The translations under genes and the position numbers were made by a program. The notes beneath the pieces were generated by a model. The model saw only the letters and a program-made list of their open reading frames with translations. It searched no databases and was not told the origin of the DNA. 64,000 bases of DNA from Owenia fusiformis. Lineage: Eukaryota; Annelida; Polychaeta; Sabellida; Oweniidae. The stretch is from positions 12,754,714-12,818,713 of the forward strand of contig CAIIXF020000007.1 in the NCBI GenBank assembly GCA_903813345.2. Direction: 5' to 3'. Positions 38,601 to 50,600 of the stretch are shown here, in pieces; the first letter of the stretch is position 1, and each line of letters starts with the position of its first letter.

Positions 38601-41600
38601 CAATATTGAGGCAGTGGTGAATGTAGGTCTAGCCACAGCTGAGGGTTTGGCCATAGATTGGATTGGGCATAACATATATATATATCATCCTCATACTAAT
38701 GTAGAGTGTTCTCTTGCAGTGGTCACCAATATTGAGGCAGTGGTGAATGTAGGTCTAGCCACAGCTGAGGGTTTGGCCATAGATTGGATTGGGCATAACA
38801 TATATATATATCATCCTCATACTAATGTAGAGTGTTCTCTTGCAGTGGTCACCAATATTGAGGCAGTGGTGAATGTAGGTCTAGCCACAGCTGGGGGTTT
38901 GGCCATAGATTGGATTGGGCATAGCATATATATATATATCATCCATGTTTCTAATGTAGAGTCTTCTCTTGCAGTGGTCACCAATATTGAGGCAGTGGTG
39001 AATGTAGGTCTAGCCACAGCTGGGGGTTTGGCCATAGATTGGATTGGGCATAACATATATATTTATCATCCATGTTTCTAATGTAGAGTGTTCTCTTGCA
39101 GTGGTCACCAATATTGAGGCAGTGGTGAATGTAGGTCTAGCCACAGCTGAGGGTTTGGCCATAGATTGGATTGAACATAACATATATACATGTATATATC
39201 ATCCATGTTTCTAATATAGAGTGTTCTCTTGCAGTGGTCACCAATATTGAGGCAGTGGTGAATGTAGGTCTAGCCACAGCTGGGGGTTTGGCCATAGATT
39301 GGATTGGGCATAACATATATATATATCATCCTCGTACTAATGTAGAGTGTTCTCTTGCAGTGGTCACCAATATTGAGGCAGTGGTGAATGTAGGTCTAGC
39401 CACAGCTGAGGGTTTGGCCATAGATTGGATTGGGCATAACATATATATATATCATCCATGTTTCTAATGTAGAGTGTTCTCTTGCAGTGGTCACCAATAT
39501 TGAGGCAGTGGTGAATGTAGGTCTAGCCACAGCTGAGGGTTTGGCCATAGATTGGATTGGGCATAACATATATATATATCATCCATGTTTCTAATGTAGA
39601 GTGTTCTCTTGCAGTGGTCACCAATATTGAGGCAGTGGTGAATGTAGGTCTAGCCACAGCTGAGGGTTTGGCCATAGATTGGATTGGGCATAACATATAC
39701 TGGGTTGAGAGTAACCTTGATCAGATAGAGGTCGCTAGTATAGATGGAAAAAATCGCACTACATTGGTAGCTGGTGATATGCATAGTCCAAGGGCAATTG
39801 CACTGGATCCAAGATATGGGTAAGAGGCAGAAGTGAATTATAACTTTTTAGGCCCTTATGATTTAAATGTTTGTTTGGAATTGCATACCCGGTCATCCAT
39901 TTTTGAATTTTTTTTAAAAACAAAGGAGATCTGGTAACCTGAATTTTGTTCAACTTTTTGTTTGCTTTCCAATAAATTGCCTGAATCTTAGAAGGGAGGT
40001 GACATGAAACATACATTAAACCTTGAATGGCCTTAGAGATATATTCAGCTAGGATGTGTCCATTTCAGAATGTTATTCTGGAGTGACTGGGATGCAAATA
40101 ACCCAAGAATAGAGATGTGTTCCATGTCTGGGGATGGCAGGAAGACCATTATGAAAGTCAGTACCTTAGAGGGAGCAGGGTGGCCTAATGGTATCACAGT
40201 GGACTATGAGACAACACGAGTCTATTGGATTGATGCAAGGTATAACAGATTGTGGTGGATATGGCCAAATGTAGACACAATGCATAAAGCATGGATTAAA
40301 TATTAACTCAAAACTTTTACTTTTGTAATGTACTGCATAATCTCCACATATCTGAACATCTCTATAATCTGAACACGTCCCAAAGTGTTTTTCTGGGTCC
40401 TATTAGACGGTCTGGCTTAGATTTCCTTGAATGAATTTGACCCAGTGGCGAGTGGTTTTACTGTATTTTTTTCTATTCTTACAGGTCTGATTCCATCCAT
40501 ACCATCAATTACACTGGTGGTGACCATCATGAAGTGTTGAGGGGACATGACTTCATTTCACATCCATTCTCCGTGTCAGTGTTTGGTAACCATGTATATT
40601 GGACAGACTGGAGAACCAATGCTCTTGTTAGGGTATGTAGGAATTAATGTATGGTAAAACTTGTATATGTTTATGATTTGTACCCATACAATATTTTGGG
40701 TTGAAAAAAATGTTTTCTTCCATATTTTGTCAAACATCAGTATTTGAATTATCAGTTTTTTGGGTTGTCAAGAATGGTTTTTAGAATGATATTATTTAAG
40801 TACATGGCGTCAGTTCTTGATGATCTTGAAGTTCATAAATTCTATTGTATTGTTTTATATTTACTACAGGCCAACAAGTGGAATGGATCAGATGTTGAAG
40901 TGATACAAAGGACTACAACTCAACCATTTGACCTACAGATCTACCACCCGAAACGACAGCCAAACTGTAAGAATCATTTATATTATATTTTGGTGTTTTA
41001 GAGGATCAAAATGGCAGACACTGCTCTTTTGATAATGAAACTATTTCGTTATTTGAATTTTGAACTTGAATTTATGATAACATGTGTTCAATTTTTCCCT
41101 ATGTGTTACCTATCTTTCTGTTAAAATAATTGCTTTGTAACAGGTATAAAAACAGGCACAAAAATCATTTATTATGAAGCTTTTTGCCAAAACGCTTCAT
41201 AACAAAGCAATTTAAGCCAGCTGTGTGACAGTTACCATAGATGAGCGACTAATTAGTGTTGGCTTCTTTCAGTCATAGATGCAGAAAGTGTAAAAAACCC
41301 ATGCGCAGAAAACAATGGGAATTGTTCCCATCTTTGTCTGATTAGCTTCAACCAGCAGGCTGGCTGTAGATGTCCACATCTCATGAAACTTGACAAAGAC
41401 AGCAAAACTTGTATTGGTAAGTACATATGTACTCTCATGCTGGAATATTATATTATCCTTTTTTTTAAGGATGGTCCCGATGTAACAACAGTATTCAAAA
41501 TTACAAGTGAAAGGTTCTGACTAGATTTCTATCATATATCCCCTACCTTATCAAGAAAAGTTATATTTTACCATATTAAAAGCAGTATTTTTGACTCCTC

Positions 41601-44600
41601 TTATTTAATGAAATGACAGTTTGGATATGATTTTTCATCAACTGAGCAATTTTGTTCAGTGCTTTCAATTCTTGAGTCATGGATTGTTAAGAAATCAAAA
41701 TGTTAGTTCTGATTTATTTCGCAATCAGACTTTGACATTTCCTGCTTCCAGTTGAGACAAAGTTCCTCGTTTATGTGAAGGATAACGAGATAAGAGGGGT
41801 GGATATGGAGAATATGTACTTCAATGTTATTCCCTCCCTAACTGTACCTCATGTTGAGAAACCTGCCACCATAGACTTCCATGCCAAGAATAAAAGGTAA
41901 CTATTAAACATGACTAGACATTTTATTTAACTTATGTTATTTGCAAAATATGTTCATGTTTTCAATCCAGTGCAAATCTTCAATATATTGCTTGACTTGA
42001 GGATGTTTCTGAATATGTATGAGAAACTTATCGAAGTGACCAAGGGGTTGTTAGTTAGAGCTGCTCTATCAGAGATTGATACGAGGAAATATTATTGAAC
42101 AACAATTTAATTTGGCTTTATATTTCTTATATTTAGATACATGTAATGCTTGTCTTGACTGTCACAATTATGATATTGTTTACCACATGTGTTAGTAATT
42201 ATATTAATTATTATTATTGTGTGTTAAATATATTATTGTTTATCTTGTGTGTTGAAATTATAATATTGTTTACCTTGTGTGTTACAGGTTATATTGGACA
42301 GATAGTAGCTACATGTTTATAAAGAGTGCCTACCTAAATGGAACAGATATAGAGACAGTCATTGACTCAGGTATAAAAAGCAATTTGCATTTTCTTCACG
42401 AATGAAATGTTATATCAAATTCTGTCAATAGTGCAAGTTATAGGTTATTTTTTATTTATATTGATTTTGATTCTAGTGTATATTCACGCGGTCCTAACTT
42501 CGACCATTAATTTGAACTTTTGACCTACCAGGTGCTTGAAAATCAAGGATTGCGAGTCTCATACTGCACCGTTTTTCACCAAACTTATACCATTAAAAGG
42601 AGAACAAAATTGCATTTCTGTCGGTGCATTACTTTATTGTAAAGAGTCCCTCGTTCTAGCAGCATTTTGGTCCCTACCTGTTAGAAGGCCTTCTTACAGC
42701 TGGGGACCAAAATGCCGCTGGAAGTAGGGACTCTGTTGAAGAGAATAATGTACCACCAGAAAAGGATTTGTGTTATGCTTTGAATGGAACAAGTTTGAAG
42801 AAAAACGGTGCAGTATGAGACTCGTAATCCTTGATTTTCAAACATCCGGAAGGTCAAAAATTCAAATTAATGGTCGAAGTTAGGACCGCGTGATATTAAA
42901 ATCAGAGTTAGGCACTAAACCATTTGAAAATCTTCATCTTCCTTAAGCAAAATTAAAGCCACTTGTCAGTCCAATAGCTTCAAATAGATAGAGCAAGTCA
43001 TCAGAGTTCAAGTATCAAATCATGATGACTAAGAGTCTAATACTTCATCATGGTGTTAGTAGGTGATGGAAAATATGCTTATCAGACTTAATTTCAGATC
43101 TATTATCAAATACAATGGTAAGGGGAAAATATGTCAATTCCATTTCTTGATTTCTTGATATCTTTATTTCTAGGTATTCCTAATCCATTGGGTCTGGCAA
43201 TTGACTGGATTTCAGAGAACATGTACTTCACGTCATACAGGAAGACAGATGGCTCTGCCAGTCTTTCCGTAGCCACGTTGAATGGTGCATTTAGGACAGT
43301 TCTAATCTCAGATAGCAGAGAATTGTTAAAACGTCCCAGTTCACTGGCCGTTCACCCAATGTCAGGGTAGGTTTCACATCTCAGACTACATTTTTCATTA
43401 CTTTTAATAGACTTTAAATTCACTTATTTTATACAAAAATGCAACCCTCTTGATCTGAAATAACTTTCTTTATCATGGTGAAATGTCATAGAGTGTTTTC
43501 AGAGTGTTTATGTGTAATATATATATTTACATATTACTACATACATGTACTTCAGAGTGTTTATGTGTAATATATATTTACATATTACTACATACATGTA
43601 CTTAATTGCTGAAATGCATCAATGACTGATTTTACTACGTAAATTAATATCACTTACCAATTATGTCATTACAATATGCTAAACGCTACCATAGTCACCT
43701 TTTATTGGAACAATTATTTTCTACTTTCACTTTCGGTTTCCCGGAAGCCCCGCCCACTCTACGTCATAGTTGCGCATGCGCACCATTCATTTTTCTACCA
43801 TTTTGAAAGTCACACAAAATTTTCAAAAGTGCGATAAATTGGTACAAAAACGAGTGTTACAAGTCTACTATGTCGACGAATACAACGCAGTTAGATACAA
43901 CAGAAGGGGTTAATACCCAGGGTGATCCACGAGTTAGCCCAGCGCGCTCGAACAAAGGTAAATCACCGGTTGTGAAGTCTAAAGTTCTAGAAAAAGACCG
44001 GCGTGGCCGTAGAGAAAGTCGAAGTACTTCAATTTCTAGTAGGTCAGACTCTGACACTTCGTTTAAAAGACGTAAAAAACATCGTCACAGAGATTCGGCT
44101 TCTCCTAAACGGCGACGTCACAGAACTAAATCTATTTCCTCAAGTCCGAGGGGTAGATACAGATCGAGATCCAGGTCTAGATCCAGGTCTAGATCAAGGA
44201 GATCACGTTCTCATTCCTCAAGTCCGAGGGTGAGATACAGATCTAAAGATAGACTTCACAATCGTAAAAGGTCTAGATCTAAGTCCAGGTCTAGATACAA
44301 GTACAAACATAGATCAAAGTCTAGGTCTAGATCAAAGTCTTTGTCCTCAAGTCCGAGGAAAAGACACAAATCTTCACATCATAGATCTGCTTATAGGTCT
44401 CATAGATCTCCTTCTTTAAGTCCAAAGAAGAGATACTATCGTAAACAATCTCCTTCTATAAGTCCTAAAAGGAGACGTTACAGAAATGATAAAGATTCAC
44501 CAGTATCAATGGGAGAGAGATCAATTTATCAATCCGAGAATTGATCAGAGACAGGAAATGTTTCAGAATTTCTTGCAAGACCAGCAAGTTCTGAGAGCGA

Positions 44601-47600
44601 TGTATGCAGAATCTGCATACAAACCTCAAAATATTTCCAAGAGAACACAGTCAAGGCCATGGTCTGTGAATGATGATCACACTCAAGTAAATGATGATAA
44701 CACACAAGAAAAGGATGATCACATTCAAATAAATGATGATCATCAATTTAAATCACCTCCTTCTCTTACAAGAACCATTTCTCTCAATAGAGACGATGAT
44801 TCAGTTACTATAGAGTTGGAGAATGATGGTGAACAGGAAGATCCTGATACTAAGCCATCAAATGAGGTGGCAAGAGCCAAATTAGAATTTTTGGCAGCCA
44901 CTGAAGTCGTTAAAAAATCTTTCCCTGAGATAGCAGAGATGTCAACACCTAAGAATAAGGTCAAATCTTGGTCTCTAGTGAAAGATAAACCTTCAGTATT
45001 GACTAATTCTTTACAACTGCCACTTTGCCCAGGTGTAAAGAACAACTTGATCGAAGGAGTCAAAATCTTTAACGACTTACCCCAGGATGCCTTTTCCAAA
45101 GAGGAAGGAATGGATCCTTCTATATGTCAGAAAATAGAACAGGCTTTGACATTAATTAAAGCAGCTGGTCACTGCATTGAGGATGGGTATCGTCTTAATG
45201 CTTTTTTGCTCAATCAAATAGTAGCATGCAGGAGACATTCTTACCTTTCCATGAAGGCGGATAAAGATATCCCCTTTGCAGATCTCAAAGAACTTATGGC
45301 TCTTGAGCCTCAAACTGGCAAGTTGTTTCAAGACAACTTGGCCAAAGTGAAAGAAAATTTGAAGAAAGCTAAAAATGATATAGCGCAGAATCAAATTCTA
45401 GACTACACCTCTAAAAAGGAGGACAAAAACAAACCCAAAACTTCCAATAAGTTCCAGAACAAAGATAGTTCTTTTCATGGAAAAGGACGGGGTTCAAAGG
45501 GTTTTTCTCGAGGAAGAGGCAGAGGTAAATCTGTCGGTAGAGGAAAGTCCACTGATAAACAGTGACTTATTCCAGGTCGAAAATTACCTCCATACATCGT
45601 CAAACGACAAAGTAGGTGGGAGGTTGATGGAATTCTGGCAGGAATGGAGTCAAATAAATGCTTCAGCAAAAGTGATAAACCTTTTAAAAGAAGGCTATTA
45701 TCTTCCATTCAAAGAAAAGTCAAAGATACAAAAGACTCCCCTTTGGTCAGAATTCCACAATCCTCTAAAAAGAGCGGCAGTTTTCGACCTAATAAACACT
45801 CTCCTAGAGGAGAATGCTATAGAACAAGTAGAAGACATTTCTTCCCCAGGGTTTTACAGTCGAATATTTCTGGTTCCAAAAAAGTCATCCCGACAAATGG
45901 AGACCCGTGACAGACCTGTCAACTCTAAATCTTTTTCTGAATGTCCCATCATTCAAGATGGACACTCCAGAAATCATCAAAAGAAATCTGGAGAAGGGAA
46001 TGTACATGACTTCTATAGACCTTCGACAGGCCTATTTGCATGTCCCTATCGCCAGGTCTCACCAGAAATATCTGAGATTTGCCGTGAAAGGTCGGGGAGT
46101 CTTCCAATGGAAATGTCTTCCATTTGGTCTATCAACAGCTCCTTTAATTTTCACAGAGATAGTTTCTCAGATCAAAAAATTCCTTCATTCAATAAATATA
46201 AAGATTAATTTGTATTCCTTTCCTCAAATCACTAACCAAAATAACTTACTTTTTCGAGCTTTCGGTAGCAGCTACTACCTTTGTCAAGATGATATATTGG
46301 CGGGAAATGGGCTGACCCTTGACCTTGTTTGGGTTTTACTCCTGTGTAGTTCCAACAGTCCCGGGGAAACCTTAAATCCAGAGTCCCTGTTAAGTTGTGG
46401 CTTGCTTGTATGAATATGAAGTGCTTCCTTTACTTTCCGTTTAAAGTAATGGGGTTCTCTATCTAGAATTTTGTACTCCCAGTTAATCCTATGCGCTTTG
46501 GAAACTATATGTTCAGCGATGGCGGATTTATTGGGATTGTTCAGTCTAAAAGCGTCCTTGTGTTCCTTAACTCTTGTATCAATCGCTCTACTGGTTTCCC
46601 CTATGTAGAGTTCACTACAGTCCTTACATTCAATTTGGTATATTAATCCTGATGTCTCACCTGTGGGGGTGGGATCTTTGGGTGATACTAGCATTTGACG
46701 TAAGGTTTGAACAGACTTAAAACTAGTCTTAACTCCTGCTTCTTGAAAGATGCGTTGAAGTTTGGGAGCAATAGTACTAATATAAGGTAACACTACACTA
46801 ATTTCCCTATCTACACTGTCACTAGGAGGTCTATCTCTAGGCGTAGCTGGTGCTTGGTTTAGAAGCCAAGATGGGTAGCCACAACGAGAGAGAGCTTGAG
46901 TGATATGGGCCTGCTCATCCTTAAGCTTAGTAGGGTTAGACACTATCTCTGTGGCTCGTTTATTTAACGTCCTAACTACCCCTCTTTTTGTTGTCAAGGG
47001 GTGATGGGAATCAAATCGTAAGTAAAGGTCCGTATGTGTTGGCTTACGATACACACTTATATCTAAAAATCTGTCTACACTATCCTTACATTTCACTAAC
47101 TCTGTAACAGTGTCTAGAAAAGGCAACTTGTCGTCCTTAAGACTTTCACTGGTGAATTTGATATCGGGATCAATCTGGTTAATGAAATCAGTGAATTCAT
47201 CTACATAGTCCTTGTCTAACAAAACCCACGTGTCGTCCACGTATCTTTTCCAGATGCGAGGGGGATGGGGTGCTAATCTAAGAATTCTAACTTCCAAATC
47301 CTCCATGTAAATGTTGGCGATAATGGGAGACACCGGGGATCCCATTGCAGCTCCAGTTAAGACTAGTTTTAAGTCTGTTCAAACCTTACGTCAAATGCTA
47401 GTATCACCCAAAGATCCCACCCCCACAGGTGAGACATCAGGATTAATATACCAAATTGAATGTAAGGACTGTAGTGAACTCTACATAGGGGAAACCGGTA
47501 GAGCGATTGATACAAGAGTTAAGGAACACAAGGACGCTTTTAGACTGAACAATCCCAATAAATCCGCCATCGCTGAACATATAGTTTCCAAAGCGCATAG

Positions 47601-50600
47601 GATTAACTGGGAGTACAAAATTCTAGATAGAGAACCCCATTACTTTAAACGGAAAGTAAAGGAAGCACTTCATATTCATACAAGCAAGCCACAACTTAAC
47701 AGGGACTCTGGATTTAAGGTTTCCCCGGGACTGTTGGAACTACACAGGAGTAAAACCCAAACAAGGTCAAGGGTCAGCCCATTTCCCGCCAATATATCAT
47801 CTTGACAAAGGTAGTAGCTGCTACCGAAAGCTCGAAAAAGTAAGTTATTTTGGTTAGTGATTTGAGGAAAGGAATACAAATTAATTATCTTTACCTAACC
47901 GATGAATACATTTGGACAAATATAAAGATGTTCCAATATCTCGACGATTGGATGATAATAGCATCATCACACCAAGTAAGTTCAGAGAACACGCAGACTG
48001 TGTGCAACTTAACGAAAAAGTTAGGCTTTCTCCTAAATCTGGAGAAGTCAGAGTTAAATCCAACTCAGCAACTTACTTACCTGGGCTCACTTTACAACCT
48101 AAAGAAAGGTCTGATTTTACCCACTCAATACAGAGTGGAGTTACTCGAAACAGAGATACAGCGTTTCCTAGCGAAACCTTTACAAACAGCAAAATTCTGG
48201 AAAAGAATTTTGGGTCTCCTAGCGGCAACAGAGAAAATTGTGCCATATTAGGGAGATTGTTCATGAGGGAGATGCAATACGATCTCCAGAGAAATTGGAA
48301 TGCCTCAAAGGACATGAACATTTTGATTCCATGGTCCAAAATGACAAGACAAGACTTAGTCTGGTGGCTAAACAAGGACAATCTTGTGAAAGGTGTTCCG
48401 ATTCAAATGCAGAATTCAGTAGATCTAAAACTGTTCACAGACATTTCAATGACAGCTTGGGGAGCACATTTAGAAAATCTAGAAGTTTCAAAGATGTGGT
48501 CCAAACAAGATCTGAACATGCACATCAACATGAAGGAGTTGATGGCAGTAGAGTTAAGTCTCAAACATTTTCAACCTCAAGTACAGGGGAAAAGGATACA
48601 AGTATCCTCAGACAATGCATCCACTGTGGCCTATTTGAAAAATCAAGGCGGCACACATTCTTACCAGTTATTCAAGGTAACAAAAAGAATTCTGCTATGG
48701 AATCAAGTCAACAATATAGAAATGACAATACGTCATATTCCAGGGAGATTGAACATTCTGGCAGATGCTCTGTCCAGAAAGTCTCAGATTCTGTCAACAG
48801 AGTGGAGTCTGAAAGATCAAATTTTCCATGCAATTTGCAGGAAATGGGGAAAACCTCTAGTAGACCTTTTTGCGACACGACACAACACGAAATTACCTCT
48901 GTTTGTGTCACCAGTCCCGGATATGCTAGCATGGGAGGTAGATGCTCTAAGTATGGATTGGAAAGGTCTGTGGGCTTATGCCTTTCCCCCGACACCATTA
49001 ATCTCTCTTGTTCTGAACAAGATGTTGCAAACGACAAATGTGGAAATGATTCTCATTGCCCCATTATGGGAGAAACAAGCATGGTATCCCAGACTGTTAG
49101 AGTCTCTTGTAGAGAAACCTCTAAACATTCCAGTAGTTCCAAAAATGTTGAAACAGACAAGACAATGGGTATTTCATCAAAATCCCCAAATATTCAAGCT
49201 TCACGCTTGGAGGCTGTCAAACAATCCTTTAAAAACAAAGGCTATTCAAACAAGGTTTCAGAAAGAATTGCAAAACCTCAAAGAAACTCCTCGATCAAGG
49301 TATATGACTCGAAATGGAGAGTCTGGGCTGGTTGGTGTTCTGAACGGAATAGAGATCCATTCAGAACTTCTGTTACTGTAGTAGCCGATTTTCTGAATTG
49401 GTTATTTGAAGATAGAAAACTTCAACCAGTTACTATAGCAGGATACAGAACAGCCTTAGGTAATACTCTGAAAGAAACTTCGAATTTAGATATTGGTTCA
49501 GATCCTTTGATTTCTTGTTTGCTATCTAATTTCAAACAAGAAAGACCGAGGAATATCTCTAATAAAATTCCAAACTGGGATTTAAATGTGGTCCTACAAG
49601 GTCTTATGAGACCTCCTTTTGAACCTATCGAAATTGTTGATTTAAAATATGTCACGTGGAAAACAGTTTTTCTCACTCTGTTAGCTTCTGCAGCAAGACG
49701 CAGTGAGATACATGCCTTGGTGCTTAAAAAGGTGTCACATAGTATTGACTGGCAATCCATTTTTCTGGGATTCAAATCTGACTTTGTACCCAAGACCTTA
49801 CTAAAGGCTGGAGGTACTGTCCTGAAGGACATTGAGATAAAAGCCTTAACAGGTTTTTTGACACCAGATCTTCAAGATGACAAACTTTTATGCCCTGTTA
49901 GAGCATTAAAAGTTTATATGAGAAGATCAAAGCCCATGAGAGATAAACAACAAAGATTGTTTATATCATACAAGAAAGGCTATAAAGAAGAGATACATGC
50001 TAACACAATAACTTCATGGGTGAAGAATTGTGTAGCAAAGGCATTACAGTCTTTTCCCAAGCATGCTGAGCAGGTTTATAACGTTAAAACTCACCAACTC
50101 AGAGCCTTATCAACTTCCATTGCTTTTGCGAAGAATTGCACTCTAGACGAGATTATTCAAGCTGGAAGATGGACTAACTTTAACACGTTCGCTTCATTCT
50201 ACTTAAAGGAAGTGTCCTTGAAAGACTTCGAAGGCAACCACTTCATTGCTGCGAACAAAACTGTTTAAGTAAGTTTTAAAGTCTTATAGTTCATTATTCT
50301 ACCAACAAAAGGTGGAAAGTTTTTGTTATTCATCTCCAATTATTTGTTATCAATAATTAAGATATGAATAACAAAGGAGTGTGCTTGGATAAATTATTTT
50401 CACTTGTTACTTTTAGTTTTGCGTTGCAAAATTATTTAACTTAATATCCTATGGTAAGGATAATGATTCAAGTATGAATTCTAATCAGTTAATGCTGTTT
50501 TTGGACTATTTTATTTTCTAAGCTAATATCCCTCCACCTGCTCTGGTGGGATTCAGCATATTGTAATGACATAATTGGTAAGTGATATTAATTTACGTAG

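Larger units (their letters stand above)
46205..47887. mobile_element. Penelope-like element, two 5'-truncated copies in inverted orientation, nested in the DIRS element
   Basis: The minus-strand copy (to about 47345) keeps the C-terminal part of the reverse transcriptase ([26 protein letters not shown]) followed by a GIY-YIG endonuclease ([18 protein letters not shown]). The plus-strand copy (47356-47875) keeps only the GIY-YIG part, nearly identical. The two meet at their truncated 5' sides, so the outer ends are identical inverted 3' ends containing a GGTAG...CTACC hairpin and ACCGAAAGCTCG. AAATATAAAGAT occurs on both sides, a possible target duplication. Inverted partial copies are common in Penelope elements. 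Confidence 0.87.

Noticed and set aside
38551-39467. Open frames of 176 and 98 codons that look like repeated YWTD blades
   Set aside because: They are the copied exon 28 starts in the acceptor ladder. They lack the second half of the blade and contain translated intron ends, so I treat them as repeats and not extra exons.
42536-42727. 63-codon open frame
   Set aside because: It lies within the foldback element and shows no homology to a protein.
43870-45565. Possible host SR-type splicing factor gene
   Set aside because: It lies between DIRS inverted ends, in the Gag position and in the same orientation as the element's other parts, so it belongs to the mobile element.
46284-47345. Possible host GIY-YIG repair nuclease
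   Set aside because: It is fused to a reverse transcriptase part and has an inverted partner copy, so it is Penelope-like.
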